From positions 186,001 to 250,000 of the forward strand of contig NZ_AUDM01000004.1 in NCBI RefSeq assembly GCF_000425465.1: a stretch of DNA of 64,000 nt. The letters are read 5' to 3'. This document shows, one piece after another, positions 53,604 to 62,670 of the stretch; position 1 is the first letter of the stretch, and each line of letters begins with the position of its first letter. This DNA is from Flavobacterium filum DSM 17961 (GTDB lineage: Bacteria; Bacteroidota; Bacteroidia; Flavobacteriales; Flavobacteriaceae). The notes beneath the pieces were generated by a model. It had not been told where the DNA came from and did no database searches. It saw only the letters and a program-made list of their open reading frames with translations. A program made the position numbers and the translations under genes.

Positions 53604-54113
53604 ATGAGAAGATTACTGCTTAAATTAGTTGTGCTTTTTTTACCTTTCATCAGTCTGGGACAAACCCATTTTGAAGAACAGTCTACTGCGTTTGTTTCCC
53701 AGAATGAATTAAAAGGAAATGTAATTTTACACAATAGTGAAAAAATAAGAGAAGCTAAAAATAGTGGAATGCATCTTCAATCCTTTTCAGTGAAACCCTT
53801 ACAAGCTGAGTTTTCAGATGAAATCAAATCATTAGAAGTAGAACGTATTGAATTGAAAGATAATCACTGCTTAATTCAGTTTAATGCAGCCGGTTTTTGT
53901 GGTTATTCCTATTTGGGAGAAATTCAAATTGTTGGAGACACGCTGAATTTGATTTATCAAGGTTATGGCTCCTCCACGCTTGGAAGTTGTCGATATACAT
54001 TCCAATATGAAGTAAAAAAAGAGCAGAATGCAGCCATGCTCAATTTAAAATTCATCATGATTAACGGCAATACGGCAACCAAAAAAGAATTAAGCAAAAA
54101 ATTTGTGAATTAA
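53604..54113 (+). CDS. Secreted hypothetical protein overlapping cmk at its 3' end
   Basis: 169 residues from ATG 53604, which gives a signal peptide (RRLLLKLVVLFLPFISLGQ); a start at 53535 adds a non-signal-like stretch. The mature part is beta-rich with two Cys (CGYSYLG and SCRYTFQYE). Its last 24 bp overlap the 3' end of cmk on the other strand. No named family. Confidence 0.72.
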   Translation: MRRLLLKLVVLFLPFISLGQTHFEEQSTAFVSQNELKGNVILHNSEKIREAKNSGMHLQSFSVKPLQAEFSDEIKSLEVERIELKDNHCLIQFNAAGFCGYSYLGEIQIVGDTLNLIYQGYGSSTLGSCRYTFQYEVKKEQNAAMLNLKFIMINGNTATKKELSKKFVN

Positions 54114-54776
54114 TTCCAATACCAAATCAAATTGTTCTTTCTTGGTCAACGTAGAATTATCAATTTCAATGGCATCTTCAGCTTTTACCAGAGGAGAATC
54201 CTCACGATGAGTATCAATGTAATCGCGTTCTTCAACGTTTTGAAGTACCTCATCATAGGAAACATTTTGTCCTTTATCCACTAATTCATCAAAACGCCGT
54301 TTCGCACGCGTGTGAGCACTTGCAGTCATAAACAACTTCAATTCCGCATCCGGAAAAACAACGGTTCCAATATCACGACCATCCATTACAATTCTTTTGT
54401 TTTTACCCATTTCCTGTTGCTGTTCTACTAATTTAGAACGCACTTCTGAAATTTCAGCAATTTTACTCACCAATCGTGAAACTTCAATCGTTCGGATTTG
54501 CATTTCTACATTGACATTGTTCAAAAACATTTCTGCAAATCCTAATTCAGGATTAAATTGAAAATGCAATTTGATTTCCGGTAATTTTTGAATCAATCCT
54601 TCTTTATTCAAAAAATCTTCTCCAACCAACTGATTTTGCATAGCAAAATAAGTCACCGCACGATACATTGCTCCGGTGTCAACATAAACATAACCTAAAT
54701 GTTTGGCAAGCTGTTTAGCTAATGTACTTTTTCCTGTGGAAGAAAATCCGTCAATGGCAATGGTAATGTTATTCAT
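54090..54776 (-). CDS. cmk: Cytidylate kinase
   Basis: 228 residues. P-loop GFSSTGKSTLAKQLA near the start, YVDTGAMYRAVTYFA, VMDGRDIGTVVFPDAELKLFMTAS and the RDYIDTHREDSPLVKA lid are present. Phosphorylates CMP/dCMP. Divides from porQ by the repeat-filled gap 54777-54982. Confidence 0.95.
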   Translation of the reverse strand: MNNITIAIDGFSSTGKSTLAKQLAKHLGYVYVDTGAMYRAVTYFAMQNQLVGEDFLNKEGLIQKLPEIKLHFQFNPELGFAEMFLNNVNVEMQIRTIEVSRLVSKIAEISEVRSKLVEQQQEMGKNKRIVMDGRDIGTVVFPDAELKLFMTASAHTRAKRRFDELVDKGQNVSYDEVLQNVEERDYIDTHREDSPLVKAEDAIEIDNSTLTKKEQFDLVLELIHKFFA

Positions 54777-54782
54777 GTTTTT

Positions 54783-54822
54783 AAGGTGCTGAGGTGATAA
54801 GTTACTGAGGAACTAAGGTTCA
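54783..54822. repeat. AAGGTGCTGAGG word array, 8-bp period
   Basis: AAGGTGCT-GAGGTGAT-AAGTTACT-GAGGAACT-AAGGTTCA. In reverse complement these are the same CCTTAG/CCTCAG words as at 37043. Lies directly upstream of the cmk ATG on the minus strand. Confidence 0.6.
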
Positions 54823-54840
54823 CCCTCATTTTCTTTTTTC

Positions 54841-54970
54841 TATTCTCTATTCTCTATTCTGTATTCTCTATTTTCTATACTCTATTCTCTATTTTCTATA
54901 CTCTATTTTCTATACTCTATTTTCTATACTCTATTTTCTATACTCTATTTTCTATACTCTATTTTCTATA
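54841..54970. repeat. Heptamer tandem array, 18.5 copies of TATTCTC-like unit
   Basis: 130 bp consisting of exact 7-bp steps: TATTCTC, then alternating TATTTTC and TATACTC from the fifth unit on, giving a 14-bp higher-order repeat. It ends 12 bp before the porQ stop on the minus strand, so it lies between porQ and cmk. Confidence 0.9.
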
Positions 54971-54982
54971 CACCAATCAACC

Positions 54983-55999
54983 TTACTGCAAATTAATCAT
55001 CAATCCAAACAAGCTCATATTGGCCGCAACAGTATAACGGGAATACGAATAATCAAAACGTATTTTATTCATTCGCAAACTAAAACCGGCAGAAATTCCG
55101 GAGAAATGACGTTGTTCTTCGATTCTCAATTCTTCTGCTCGTCTGAAATTATACCCAAGACGAAGATTAAAAGCTTTTCCGGGGAAAAATTCAGCTCCTA
55201 AAATCACGTGACGCAAAGCATTATTAAAAAACGAAACTTTTTCCTTTTGTTCACCCCCATCCAATGTTCCTTGAGCACGTGCCGGATTAGAAAAAGCGAT
55301 GTTCCATTGTTGCAAATTTTCAAGTGTAATGTGCCATCGAATCGGAACATTTTCAACTTTCTGTGATATTCCGGCTATGATTTCAAAAGGTAGTTTTTCC
55401 TGCGTTCCAGCATAGGTTGTAAATTGTGTCCCAAAATTACGCACCACAAATGCATAATTGATATCATTTCTATCATCAATATAAATAGCTCCAACATCAA
55501 TTGCACCACCAAAAGAATGATAACTTTCAAGGGTAGACGTAATTAGCTTAGCATTTGCACCAATAAAAAGATTGTTTGTAACAGCATAAGAATAACCAAA
55601 TGAAAGTGCGGCTTCGCTACCCGTAAAATCAGCAGTGCGTTGACCATTTTCGTCGTATCCTTCAAAATTACCGTAATTCACATAGTTAACACCCGCATGA
55701 AAAGTTTGCAAATGCCGATCGTAAGTATAAGCATAAGCTGCGGTTCCATACGTAACTTCTCCAAAATATTTTCCGTAGTTAACAGAGAGATGATTATGCA
55801 TTTCATCATTAATCGAGGCTGGATTGAAAATGGCTGCATTCACGTCATAATCATAATGTGTGATGACTTTTCCACCCAATGCCGCTTGTCTGGGTGATGT
55901 GACCAAACTCAAAAATTGATATACCGATTGACCGCCAATTTGACCATAATTTACAGTGAAAAGAAATAGAAAAAAAAAGGTTAAAAAGGTTTTAATCAT
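54983..55999 (-). CDS. porQ: Type IX secretion system protein PorQ
   Basis: 338 residues, signal peptide ending VNYGQ, then an outer-membrane beta-barrel of the PorV/PorQ (UPF0164) kind: FLSLVTSPRQAALGG, NAAIFNPASI, VNYGKYFGEVTYG and SFGYSYAVTNNLFIGANAKL. Terminal strand MSLFGLMINLQ. PorQ is part of the attachment complex of the T9SS. Neighbouring cmk and lon are frequent partners in Flavobacteriaceae. Confidence 0.9.
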   Translation of the reverse strand: MIKTFLTFFFLFLFTVNYGQIGGQSVYQFLSLVTSPRQAALGGKVITHYDYDVNAAIFNPASINDEMHNHLSVNYGKYFGEVTYGTAAYAYTYDRHLQTFHAGVNYVNYGNFEGYDENGQRTADFTGSEAALSFGYSYAVTNNLFIGANAKLITSTLESYHSFGGAIDVGAIYIDDRNDINYAFVVRNFGTQFTTYAGTQEKLPFEIIAGISQKVENVPIRWHITLENLQQWNIAFSNPARAQGTLDGGEQKEKVSFFNNALRHVILGAEFFPGKAFNLRLGYNFRRAEELRIEEQRHFSGISAGFSLRMNKIRFDYSYSRYTVAANMSLFGLMINLQ

Positions 56000-56084
56000 T
56001 ACAGTTACAACTCAATTGGCTTTAAGATAACGCTAATGCGAAGATATTATTTTTTAAGGAGAAAAAATAAACATGTAAAAAATA

Positions 56085-56114
56085 AAAAATGGTGATAATT
56101 ACATCACCATTTTT
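56085..56114 (-). terminator. Terminator of lon
   Basis: 12-bp perfect stem AAAAATGGTGAT / ATCACCATTTTT with 6-nt loop, 20 bp beyond the lon stop, T-rich on the minus strand side. Confidence 0.85.
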
Positions 56115-56133
56115 ATTTTGACAGTATAATTAA

Positions 56134-58584
56134 TTATAAATTTTTAGCATTTTTGGCTTTTTGATTTGTAATTGCTAGTGCAACAACCTCGCTCATTTCT
56201 TTAACGTAATGAAACGTTAAGCCTTCTAAATATTCCGGTTTGATTTCATCAATATCACTTTTATTATCAGCACAAAGGATGATTTCTTTAATATTAGCTC
56301 TTTTAGCCGCCAATATTTTTTCTTTAATTCCACCCACTGGAAGTACTTTTCCACGAAGCGTAATTTCTCCGGTCATGGCTAAATTCTTTTTCACTCTTTT
56401 TTGCGTTAATACAGAAACCAAAGAAGTTAACATCGCAATTCCGGCACTTGGACCGTCTTTTGGTGTAGCTCCCTCCGGCACGTGAATATGAATATTATAA
56501 TTGTTTAAAATCTCTTCTTTTATACCAAAAAGTGAAGCGTTCGCTTTAATGTATTCTAAGGCAATAGTAGCCGATTCTTTCATTACATTACCTAAATTTC
56601 CGGTTAAAGTTAACGTTCCTTTTCCTTTGGAAATCAAAGATTCTATAAATAAAATATCACCTCCAACACTCGTCCAAGCTAAACCGGTTACAACTCCAGC
56701 CACTTCATTTCCTTCTGATTTGTCTCTTTCCAAACGTGGAGCTCCTAATGCTTTAATGATATCTTCATCGGTAACTTTTACATTATACTCTTCTTCCATT
56801 GCAACAGCTTTTGCAGCATTACGAATTACTTGAGCAATTTTTTGTTCTAAAGCTCTTACTCCGGATTCTCTGGTATAGCCTTCCACAATTTTTTCCAATT
56901 GTTTTTTTCCAATTACCAAATGTTTTGCTGTTAATCCGTGCTCTTTTAATTGTTTAGGTAATAAATGTTGACGGGCAATTTCTACTTTTTCTTCTAATGT
57001 ATAACCTGACATTTTTATCACTTCCATTCTATCTTTCAAAGCAGGTTGAATAGTTGACATCGTGTTAGAAGTAGCAATGAACATCACTTTTGACAAATCA
57101 TACCCCATTTCAAGGAAATTATCATAGAATTCTTTGTTTTGCTCAGGATCTAACACTTCAAGTAAAGCAGAAGATGGATCACCATTATGGCTTGCGGATA
57201 ATTTATCAATTTCATCTAACACAAAAACAGGATTAGAAGTACCTGCTTTTTTAATGTTTTGCAAAATTCTACCGGGCATTGCACCAATATACGTTTTGCG
57301 ATGACCTCTGATTTCCGCTTCATCACGCAAACCACCAAGAGACATTCTAATGTATTCTCTCCCCAATGCTTTGGCAATCGATTTACCTATTGAAGTTTTA
57401 CCAACACCCGGAGGGCCTGTTAAACAAATAATAGGCGATTTCATGTCATTTCGCAATTTTAAAACCGCCAAATGTTCAATGATTCTTTTTTTGACATCTT
57501 CTAAACCGAAATGATCTTTATCTAAAATTTTTTGAGCTCTTTTTAAATCAAAATTATCTGTTGAAAATTTATTCCATGGCAATTCTAAAAACAACTCTAA
57601 ATAATTACGAAGTATTCCAAAATCCGGTGATTGCGGATTAGTACGTTGCAATTTTGAAATTTCCTTTTCAAAATGCTTCGCCGTTTTTTCATCCCACTTT
57701 TTAGATTTGGCTTTGGCACGCATTTCATCAATTTCCTGATCATAGGAAACTCCACCCAATTCTTCTTGAATGGTTTTCATTTGTTGATGAAGAAAATATT
57801 CGCGTTGTTGTTGATCTAAATCGATGCGTACTTTCGATTGGATGTCATTTTTAAGTTCTAACTTTTGTAATTCAGTATTCATGTAACGTAAGGTAGAAAG
57901 AGCTCTTTCTTTCAATACGTTCATCGACAAAAGTTTTTGTTTCTCATTTACATCTAAGTTCATGTTCGAGGAAACAAAGTTGATTAAGAAAGACTGACTC
58001 TCAATATTTTTGATAGCAAAAGTAGCTTCAGATGGAATGTTTGGACTTTCTTTTATGATTTTGATGGCCATTTCCTTAATAGAATCGATGATTGCACCAA
58101 ATTCAGTATCAGTAGCACCTGGTCGTTTTTCCTGAACTTCTTTAACCAAAGCATTGATATAGGGTTCCTCTGAAATAACTTTACTAATTTGAAAACGCTT
58201 TTTCCCTTGAAGAATAACGGTTACATTACCATCCGGCATTTTTAACACTCGGAGAATTTGAGCAACCGTTCCAATTTGATGAATATCATCTCTTTTGGGG
58301 TCTTCTACATCTTCATCTTTCTGAGCTACAACACCAATCACTTTTCCGGCGGCATTGGCATCATTAATCAATTTAATCGATTTATCTCTCCCCGCGGTAA
58401 TTGGAATTACAACTCCGGGAAATAAAACAGTGTTTCGTAAGGGTAAAATAGGAAGCGAATTGGGTAATTCCTCTTTTGACATTTCCTCTTCATCTTCCGG
58501 TGTTAACAACGGAATTAAATCGGCTTCAGTATCAAAATCATGTAATGACAATTTGTCAATCGTGATAATATTGTGGTTTGACAT
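56134..58584 (-). CDS. lon: ATP-dependent protease Lon
   Basis: 816 residues. LON substrate-binding domain at 40-230 ([19 protein letters not shown]), AAA+ module with [12 protein letters not shown] and [11 protein letters not shown], and the protease domain with the Ser of GPSAGIAM near 720 and its Lys partner 43 residues on. Cytoplasmic quality-control and regulatory protease. Minus-strand -7 element TATATTTG at 58641-58634. Confidence 0.97.
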   Translation of the reverse strand: MSNHNIITIDKLSLHDFDTEADLIPLLTPEDEEEMSKEELPNSLPILPLRNTVLFPGVVIPITAGRDKSIKLINDANAAGKVIGVVAQKDEDVEDPKRDDIHQIGTVAQILRVLKMPDGNVTVILQGKKRFQISKVISEEPYINALVKEVQEKRPGATDTEFGAIIDSIKEMAIKIIKESPNIPSEATFAIKNIESQSFLINFVSSNMNLDVNEKQKLLSMNVLKERALSTLRYMNTELQKLELKNDIQSKVRIDLDQQQREYFLHQQMKTIQEELGGVSYDQEIDEMRAKAKSKKWDEKTAKHFEKEISKLQRTNPQSPDFGILRNYLELFLELPWNKFSTDNFDLKRAQKILDKDHFGLEDVKKRIIEHLAVLKLRNDMKSPIICLTGPPGVGKTSIGKSIAKALGREYIRMSLGGLRDEAEIRGHRKTYIGAMPGRILQNIKKAGTSNPVFVLDEIDKLSASHNGDPSSALLEVLDPEQNKEFYDNFLEMGYDLSKVMFIATSNTMSTIQPALKDRMEVIKMSGYTLEEKVEIARQHLLPKQLKEHGLTAKHLVIGKKQLEKIVEGYTRESGVRALEQKIAQVIRNAAKAVAMEEEYNVKVTDEDIIKALGAPRLERDKSEGNEVAGVVTGLAWTSVGGDILFIESLISKGKGTLTLTGNLGNVMKESATIALEYIKANASLFGIKEEILNNYNIHIHVPEGATPKDGPSAGIAMLTSLVSVLTQKRVKKNLAMTGEITLRGKVLPVGGIKEKILAAKRANIKEIILCADNKSDIDEIKPEYLEGLTFHYVKEMSEVVALAITNQKAKNAKNL

Positions 58585-58633
58585 ATATATTTAGGGTCAA
58601 TTTGTCAGGTTAAACTTTTTTCATAAAGGGTAA

Positions 58634-58641
58634 CAAATATA
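58634..58641 (-). promoter_or_regulatory. -7 element of lon
   Basis: TATATTTG on the minus strand, 50 bp before the lon ATG. A clear TTTG partner at 19-21 bp was not found. Confidence 0.5.
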
Positions 58642-58732
58642 GAGCATCTAATTGATTATGAATAATAAAAACTTACAAAAACGATGAACTACATTTTCAC
58701 ACTTATGAATAGTCAAAATATATGCCATAAAA

Positions 58733-58758
58733 AAACCGCTTCTTTGAAGAAACGGCTT
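58733..58758 (-). terminator. Terminator of the Gly-rich lipoprotein gene
   Basis: CCG...CGG hairpin built from AAACCGCTTCTT and GAAGAAACGGCTT with one internal mismatch, followed by a T-run on the minus strand. 23 bp past the stop at 58782. Confidence 0.7.
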
Positions 58759-58781
58759 TAATTATTAATTTTATGAAAAAA

Positions 58782-59537
58782 TTAGTTGATTACATACGAT
58801 TGTAATTCACTAATTGTATCAACTGTTTGATATAAATTTTGATATTTTACGATTCCGATATCTTTAGCAAACCAATAATAATTTTTATTAACCTCACCTT
58901 GAGTGGTTTGAATCAATTCTACTCTTATGATATTTGTATAAGTTGTTGCTCCAATTGTTAACGAAGCATCTTTTTCTAAAATTTTACCAACAATAGATAC
59001 CGGAGTATTAATGGGTGGAAGTCCAGTAATGGTGGTAGTTTGAGTTAAACTTTGTGTCCAAGTCTGATTAACTTCTAAAAAATCTTTTAATACAATGATT
59101 TCTAAAGGCGATACATTTATTGCAGGATTTCCATCAACCGAAGGAATATTAACTTCAGCTCTGTAATAATACACACCATTTGATTTTCTTGTAGTTATCA
59201 AGCCTTCAAACGATGAACCCAAAGTAGAAGTTCCTAAAAAGTTTTCATATTTATAATGTGTCTTACTGTCTATTTGTTGTGTTGAAACAATTTTCATTGG
59301 ACTTTGATCCACACCATCTTGTGCAAAAACCCATTGATTATTAACCGTCATAGGCCAATAATCTCCGGTTGAAACTCCGCCGCCATCACCGCCGCCGCCG
59401 CCATTATTTCCACCTCCGCCATTCCCATTACCCGGAACTTGAATAGCAGGATCTAACGGTTCAATATCTGCCGAACAAGAAATCATAAAAACAGAAAAAA
59501 CTACTAGAGCGACACTAAAAAATCCAATATTTTTCAT
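58782..59537 (-). CDS. Lipoprotein with Gly-rich linker
   Basis: 251 residues. Lipobox MISC (residue 21), a Gly/Asn linker (residues 37-56), then a beta-rich domain (DYWPMTVNNQWVF; MKIVSTQQIDSKTHYKYENFLG). No named family. Promoter: -7 element TATATTTG at 59563-59556. Ends at its own terminator. Confidence 0.8.
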   Translation of the reverse strand: MKNIGFFSVALVVFSVFMISCSADIEPLDPAIQVPGNGNGGGGNNGGGGGDGGGVSTGDYWPMTVNNQWVFAQDGVDQSPMKIVSTQQIDSKTHYKYENFLGTSTLGSSFEGLITTRKSNGVYYYRAEVNIPSVDGNPAINVSPLEIIVLKDFLEVNQTWTQSLTQTTTITGLPPINTPVSIVGKILEKDASLTIGATTYTNIIRVELIQTTQGEVNKNYYWFAKDIGIVKYQNLYQTVDTISELQSYVIN

Positions 59538-59661
59538 TTTATTTTATTTAAGTCCCAAATATAAAAAAAACCTAGTCTCTTTTAAATTTTATTTCATAAA
59601 TTTCAAAAAAGTGTAACATTAAAAAAAGAAGCCGTCTTTCTATCAAATCAACATCAAACTT

Positions 59662-60210
59662 TTGAATTTAGCTAAAGAAAATATTGAGCAACTGATTTTA
59701 CTTTGCCAACAAAATAATCAAAAAGCACAATTAGAAGTGTATAATCGCTATTGCAAAGCGATGTATAACGTGGCTCTTCGAATTGTGAAAGATGAACATT
59801 TTGCGGAAGATGTGATGCAGGAAGCTTTTTTAAGAGCTTTTCAAAAATTGGAAACATTCAAAGGCGAAGTGGCTTTTGGTGCATGGCTAAAAAGAATCGT
59901 TATCAATTTTAGTATCGATTTTTATAAGAAAAATAGTTTTTTTAATCATGATGATTATGAAGCAAAGGCGTATAAAATTGAAGATACAATAGAAGAAGAT
60001 TCCATGCCTTTTACACAATTAAAAGTACAAGAAGTGATGAATGCCATGCAAAAGCTAAAAGAAAGCTACCGAATGATTTTAACTTTAGTATTAATTGAAG
60101 GCTATGATTTAGAAGAAGTTTGCGAAATTATTAATATTAGCTATGCTAACTGCCGAACGACTTTGAGCAGAGCAAAAGAAAGTTTACGTGTACAATTAGC
60201 CTCAAAATAA
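59662..60210 (+). CDS. ECF-type RNA polymerase sigma factor
   Basis: 182 residues, initiating at TTG 59662: no nearby ATG. Sigma2 (AMYNVALRIVKDEHFAEDVMQEAFLRAFQKLETFKGE) and sigma4 (KLKESYRMILTLVLIEGYDLEEVCEIINISYANCRTTLSRAKESL) are intact. Precedes an anti-sigma-like gene by 7 bp. Controls this operon and probably envelope-stress genes. Confidence 0.92.
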   Translation: MNLAKENIEQLILLCQQNNQKAQLEVYNRYCKAMYNVALRIVKDEHFAEDVMQEAFLRAFQKLETFKGEVAFGAWLKRIVINFSIDFYKKNSFFNHDDYEAKAYKIEDTIEEDSMPFTQLKVQEVMNAMQKLKESYRMILTLVLIEGYDLEEVCEIINISYANCRTTLSRAKESLRVQLASK

Positions 60211-60217
60211 AAGGATT

Positions 60218-60766
60218 ATGAAAGAGAAAAAAGATTCAATCGAACAGTTATTTAGTCAATTAGAAAATCAATGGGATACCGAAACTCCACGGTTAGGTCA
60301 TACTGATCGTTTTTCGAAAAAACTAAACGCGGAACCGGTTCAAACGAAAAAGAAAAATTGGATACCGTTATCATTGGCCGCTTCACTCCTATTGATTGCC
60401 GGAATCATCAGTTTTTATCAACTTAAAGACAATCAGCCAACTAATCAGTGGCAGAATGCATCGGCACAGACCAAAGAAACCCACGACTACTTTGCCTCTG
60501 TTGTTGAAAAAGAATTAACCGATTTAAAATCAAAACAAACTCCGGAAACGGAACAAATTATCAATGATGCTCTCACTCAAATGAAAGTTTTTGAGCAAGA
60601 TTATCAAAAAATCATCAACGAATTACAAAAAAACGGAGACACCAAACAATTGCTTCATGCCATGATTCTGAATTTTCAAACGCGAATTTCATTTCTGGAA
60701 GAAGTAATCAAAAAAATTGAAATCATTACTCATCAAAAAAACATCGAAAATGAAAAATCTATATAA
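60218..60766 (+). CDS. Anti-sigma-like membrane protein
   Basis: 182 residues. Cytoplasmic N-terminus (about 48 residues), one membrane helix (WIPLSLAASLLLIAGIISFYQL), then a Gln/Lys-rich helical domain outside. Layout fits an anti-sigma factor for the ECF sigma gene just upstream. No zinc-binding ZAS motif is visible. Overlaps the start of the next gene by 17 bp. Confidence 0.78.
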   Translation: MKEKKDSIEQLFSQLENQWDTETPRLGHTDRFSKKLNAEPVQTKKKNWIPLSLAASLLLIAGIISFYQLKDNQPTNQWQNASAQTKETHDYFASVVEKELTDLKSKQTPETEQIINDALTQMKVFEQDYQKIINELQKNGDTKQLLHAMILNFQTRISFLEEVIKKIEIITHQKNIENEKSI

Positions 60767-61805
60767 CCTATTATTTATTTGCTTCATTTCTTTTACAGGA
60801 TTGGCCACCAATCATAATGGGAAATTTACCAAGCAAAAAACAGTAAAAAAGACTGTGGTTGTTAATTCTGATGCAACATTAGATGTTGAAAATAAATATG
60901 GTAACATATTTATAACAACATGGGAAGAAGATAAAATTGACATTGAAGTAATCATTACTGTTAGTGCTGATGATGAAAGTTGGGTAAATGAAAAACTAGC
61001 TTCCATTTCGATTGAAATGGGCGGTACAAAAAGTTTATATTCAGCCAAAACAATCTTTGAACGAGTGGGTAATTCATCACGAAGAAACAGTATGGAAGTC
61101 AATTATACCATCAAAATTCCAAAAAACGGTAACATAAAAATAGATAATCAATACGGAAATATTATGACTCATGATCTTTTTGGTAGTTCAGATGTTATCT
61201 GTAAATACGGTAAAATTTCGATGGGAAAACTGAACAATTCTTCTAATACAATCAAAATTGATTATTGTTCAAAATCTACTATTGATGGAATGAAAAACGC
61301 CACTATAAACGCTAAATATTCCGGTATTTCTATCGGTTCATTTACAAATTTAGACCTCAATACCAGTTACACCGATGTAAACGTTCAAAACGGAAATAAT
61401 TTAAAATATGCCAGTAATTACGGGAAAATTGTTTTGGGAAAAATCCACAATGTTGAAGGTAGCGGAAATTACTTAACCATCAAAATCGATGAGATTGAAA
61501 GCAACTTAAAACTTTCCACCAATTATAGTAATTTATCGCTGAATGGTGTTTCAGCAAAGGCAAGTAATATTACGATAAATGCTGGTTACACGAATGTAAA
61601 AATCACACACAGTCCTAACTATTTCTTTGATTTTGACGTCTCTACTAAATATGCCAATTTTACAAGTGAAGCCGCATTAGAATATAACGCTAGAATTGAA
61701 ACGCATTCATCTAAATCGTATAAAGGCTTTTATAAAAAAAGTGGTGGAAACAAACTTTCAATTAACTCCAATTATGGAAATGTAAATTTATCTGTTAGCA
61801 ATTAA
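60750..61805 (+). CDS. DUF4097-type secreted beta-helix protein
   Basis: 351 residues from ATG 60750 (preferable to 60717, giving signal peptide NLYNLLFICFISFTGLA). The chain is a run of short beta-strands with NKYGNIFITTWEEDKIDIEV, IDNQYGNIMTH, CKYGKISMGK and similar YGN/YGK turns, the pattern of DUF4097/putative adhesin beta-helices. Exported; possibly part of the envelope stress output. In the sigma operon. Confidence 0.87.
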   Translation: MKNLYNLLFICFISFTGLATNHNGKFTKQKTVKKTVVVNSDATLDVENKYGNIFITTWEEDKIDIEVIITVSADDESWVNEKLASISIEMGGTKSLYSAKTIFERVGNSSRRNSMEVNYTIKIPKNGNIKIDNQYGNIMTHDLFGSSDVICKYGKISMGKLNNSSNTIKIDYCSKSTIDGMKNATINAKYSGISIGSFTNLDLNTSYTDVNVQNGNNLKYASNYGKIVLGKIHNVEGSGNYLTIKIDEIESNLKLSTNYSNLSLNGVSAKASNITINAGYTNVKITHSPNYFFDFDVSTKYANFTSEAALEYNARIETHSSKSYKGFYKKSGGNKLSINSNYGNVNLSVSN

Positions 61806-61818
61806 AACAAAACTCATT

Positions 61819-62541
61819 ATGAAAAAACTATTTATCATTTGTACATTTTTGTCCGTTTCAACTGCTTTTGCACAATGGGGACAAGAAAAAATTAAAGGAA
61901 ACGGAAATATCGTAGCCAAAAACATTACCACATCTGATTATGACGAAATAGGTGTAGCCGGGGCTTTTTATGTCACTTTAATTGAAGGTAATGAAGGTAA
62001 AATTACTTTAAAAGGTGAAGAAAACTTACTTGAATATGTAATTATTGAAACCAATGGCGATGAATTAAAAATCAAAACCGAAAAAGGATTTAATCTTCAA
62101 CCCTCAAAAGGGAATAAAATTGAAATCACTATTCCGGTTAAATCGATATCATCAGTTAGTTTAGCCGGTTCGGGTGATATTATTTCTTCTTTTACCCTAA
62201 AGTCTGATCAATTCAAGATGTCTTTGGCGGGTTCTGGTGATATAAAATTAGCCATTGATGCTAAAAATGTAACCGCTTCTTTAGCTGGTTCTGGAGACAT
62301 TAATCTTAAAGGAATTTGTTCAGATTTTGAAGCTAGCTTAGCTGGTTCAGGTGATATATATGCTCTTGATTTAGTTTCTCAAAACAGTAAAGTTAACGTT
62401 TCGGGCTCTGGAAATATTTCAACCAATTGTACAGAATTTATTGAAGCTCGGGTTTCCGGTTCAGGTGATATAGAATACAAGGGAAAACCTAAAAAAATTG
62501 ATACAAAAGTGGCAGGTTCTGGTAAAATTAAGATGATTTAG
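61819..62541 (+). CDS. GIN-domain (DUF2807) protein with SGSGD repeats
   Basis: 240 residues, signal peptide ending AFAQ. Seven near-identical beta-turn units of the form SLAGSGDI / VSGSGNI / VAGSGKI, spaced about 20-25 residues, give a right-handed helix. Auto-transporter-adhesin-like head GIN domain. 13 bp after the DUF4097 gene; last gene of the operon before a hairpin terminator. Confidence 0.92.
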   Translation: MKKLFIICTFLSVSTAFAQWGQEKIKGNGNIVAKNITTSDYDEIGVAGAFYVTLIEGNEGKITLKGEENLLEYVIIETNGDELKIKTEKGFNLQPSKGNKIEITIPVKSISSVSLAGSGDIISSFTLKSDQFKMSLAGSGDIKLAIDAKNVTASLAGSGDINLKGICSDFEASLAGSGDIYALDLVSQNSKVNVSGSGNISTNCTEFIEARVSGSGDIEYKGKPKKIDTKVAGSGKIKMI

Positions 62542-62556
62542 AAAATTTATTATCTG

Positions 62557-62630
62557 ACACGAATTTCACGAATTGGCACGAATTAATCTATTCAGATTAG
62601 TGCAAATTAGTGAAATTCGTGTTCTTTTTT
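62557..62630 (+). terminator. Hairpin repeat with CACGAATT words, terminator of the sigma operon
   Basis: Stem of 13 perfect pairs (ACACGAATTTCAC, 62557-62569, with 62610-62622), extended by partially matching arms, followed by TCTTTTTT. The interior contains further CACGAATT words. Related to the inner inverted repeat of the MITE-like element at 17957. Confidence 0.8.
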
Positions 62631-62670
62631 GAAGTAAAATCTACTACTTAAGAGCTATTCTATTAAGCTA

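Noticed and set aside
54841..54970. CRISPR array
   Set aside because: Units are 7 bp without spacers; a microsatellite-like tandem array, not a CRISPR.
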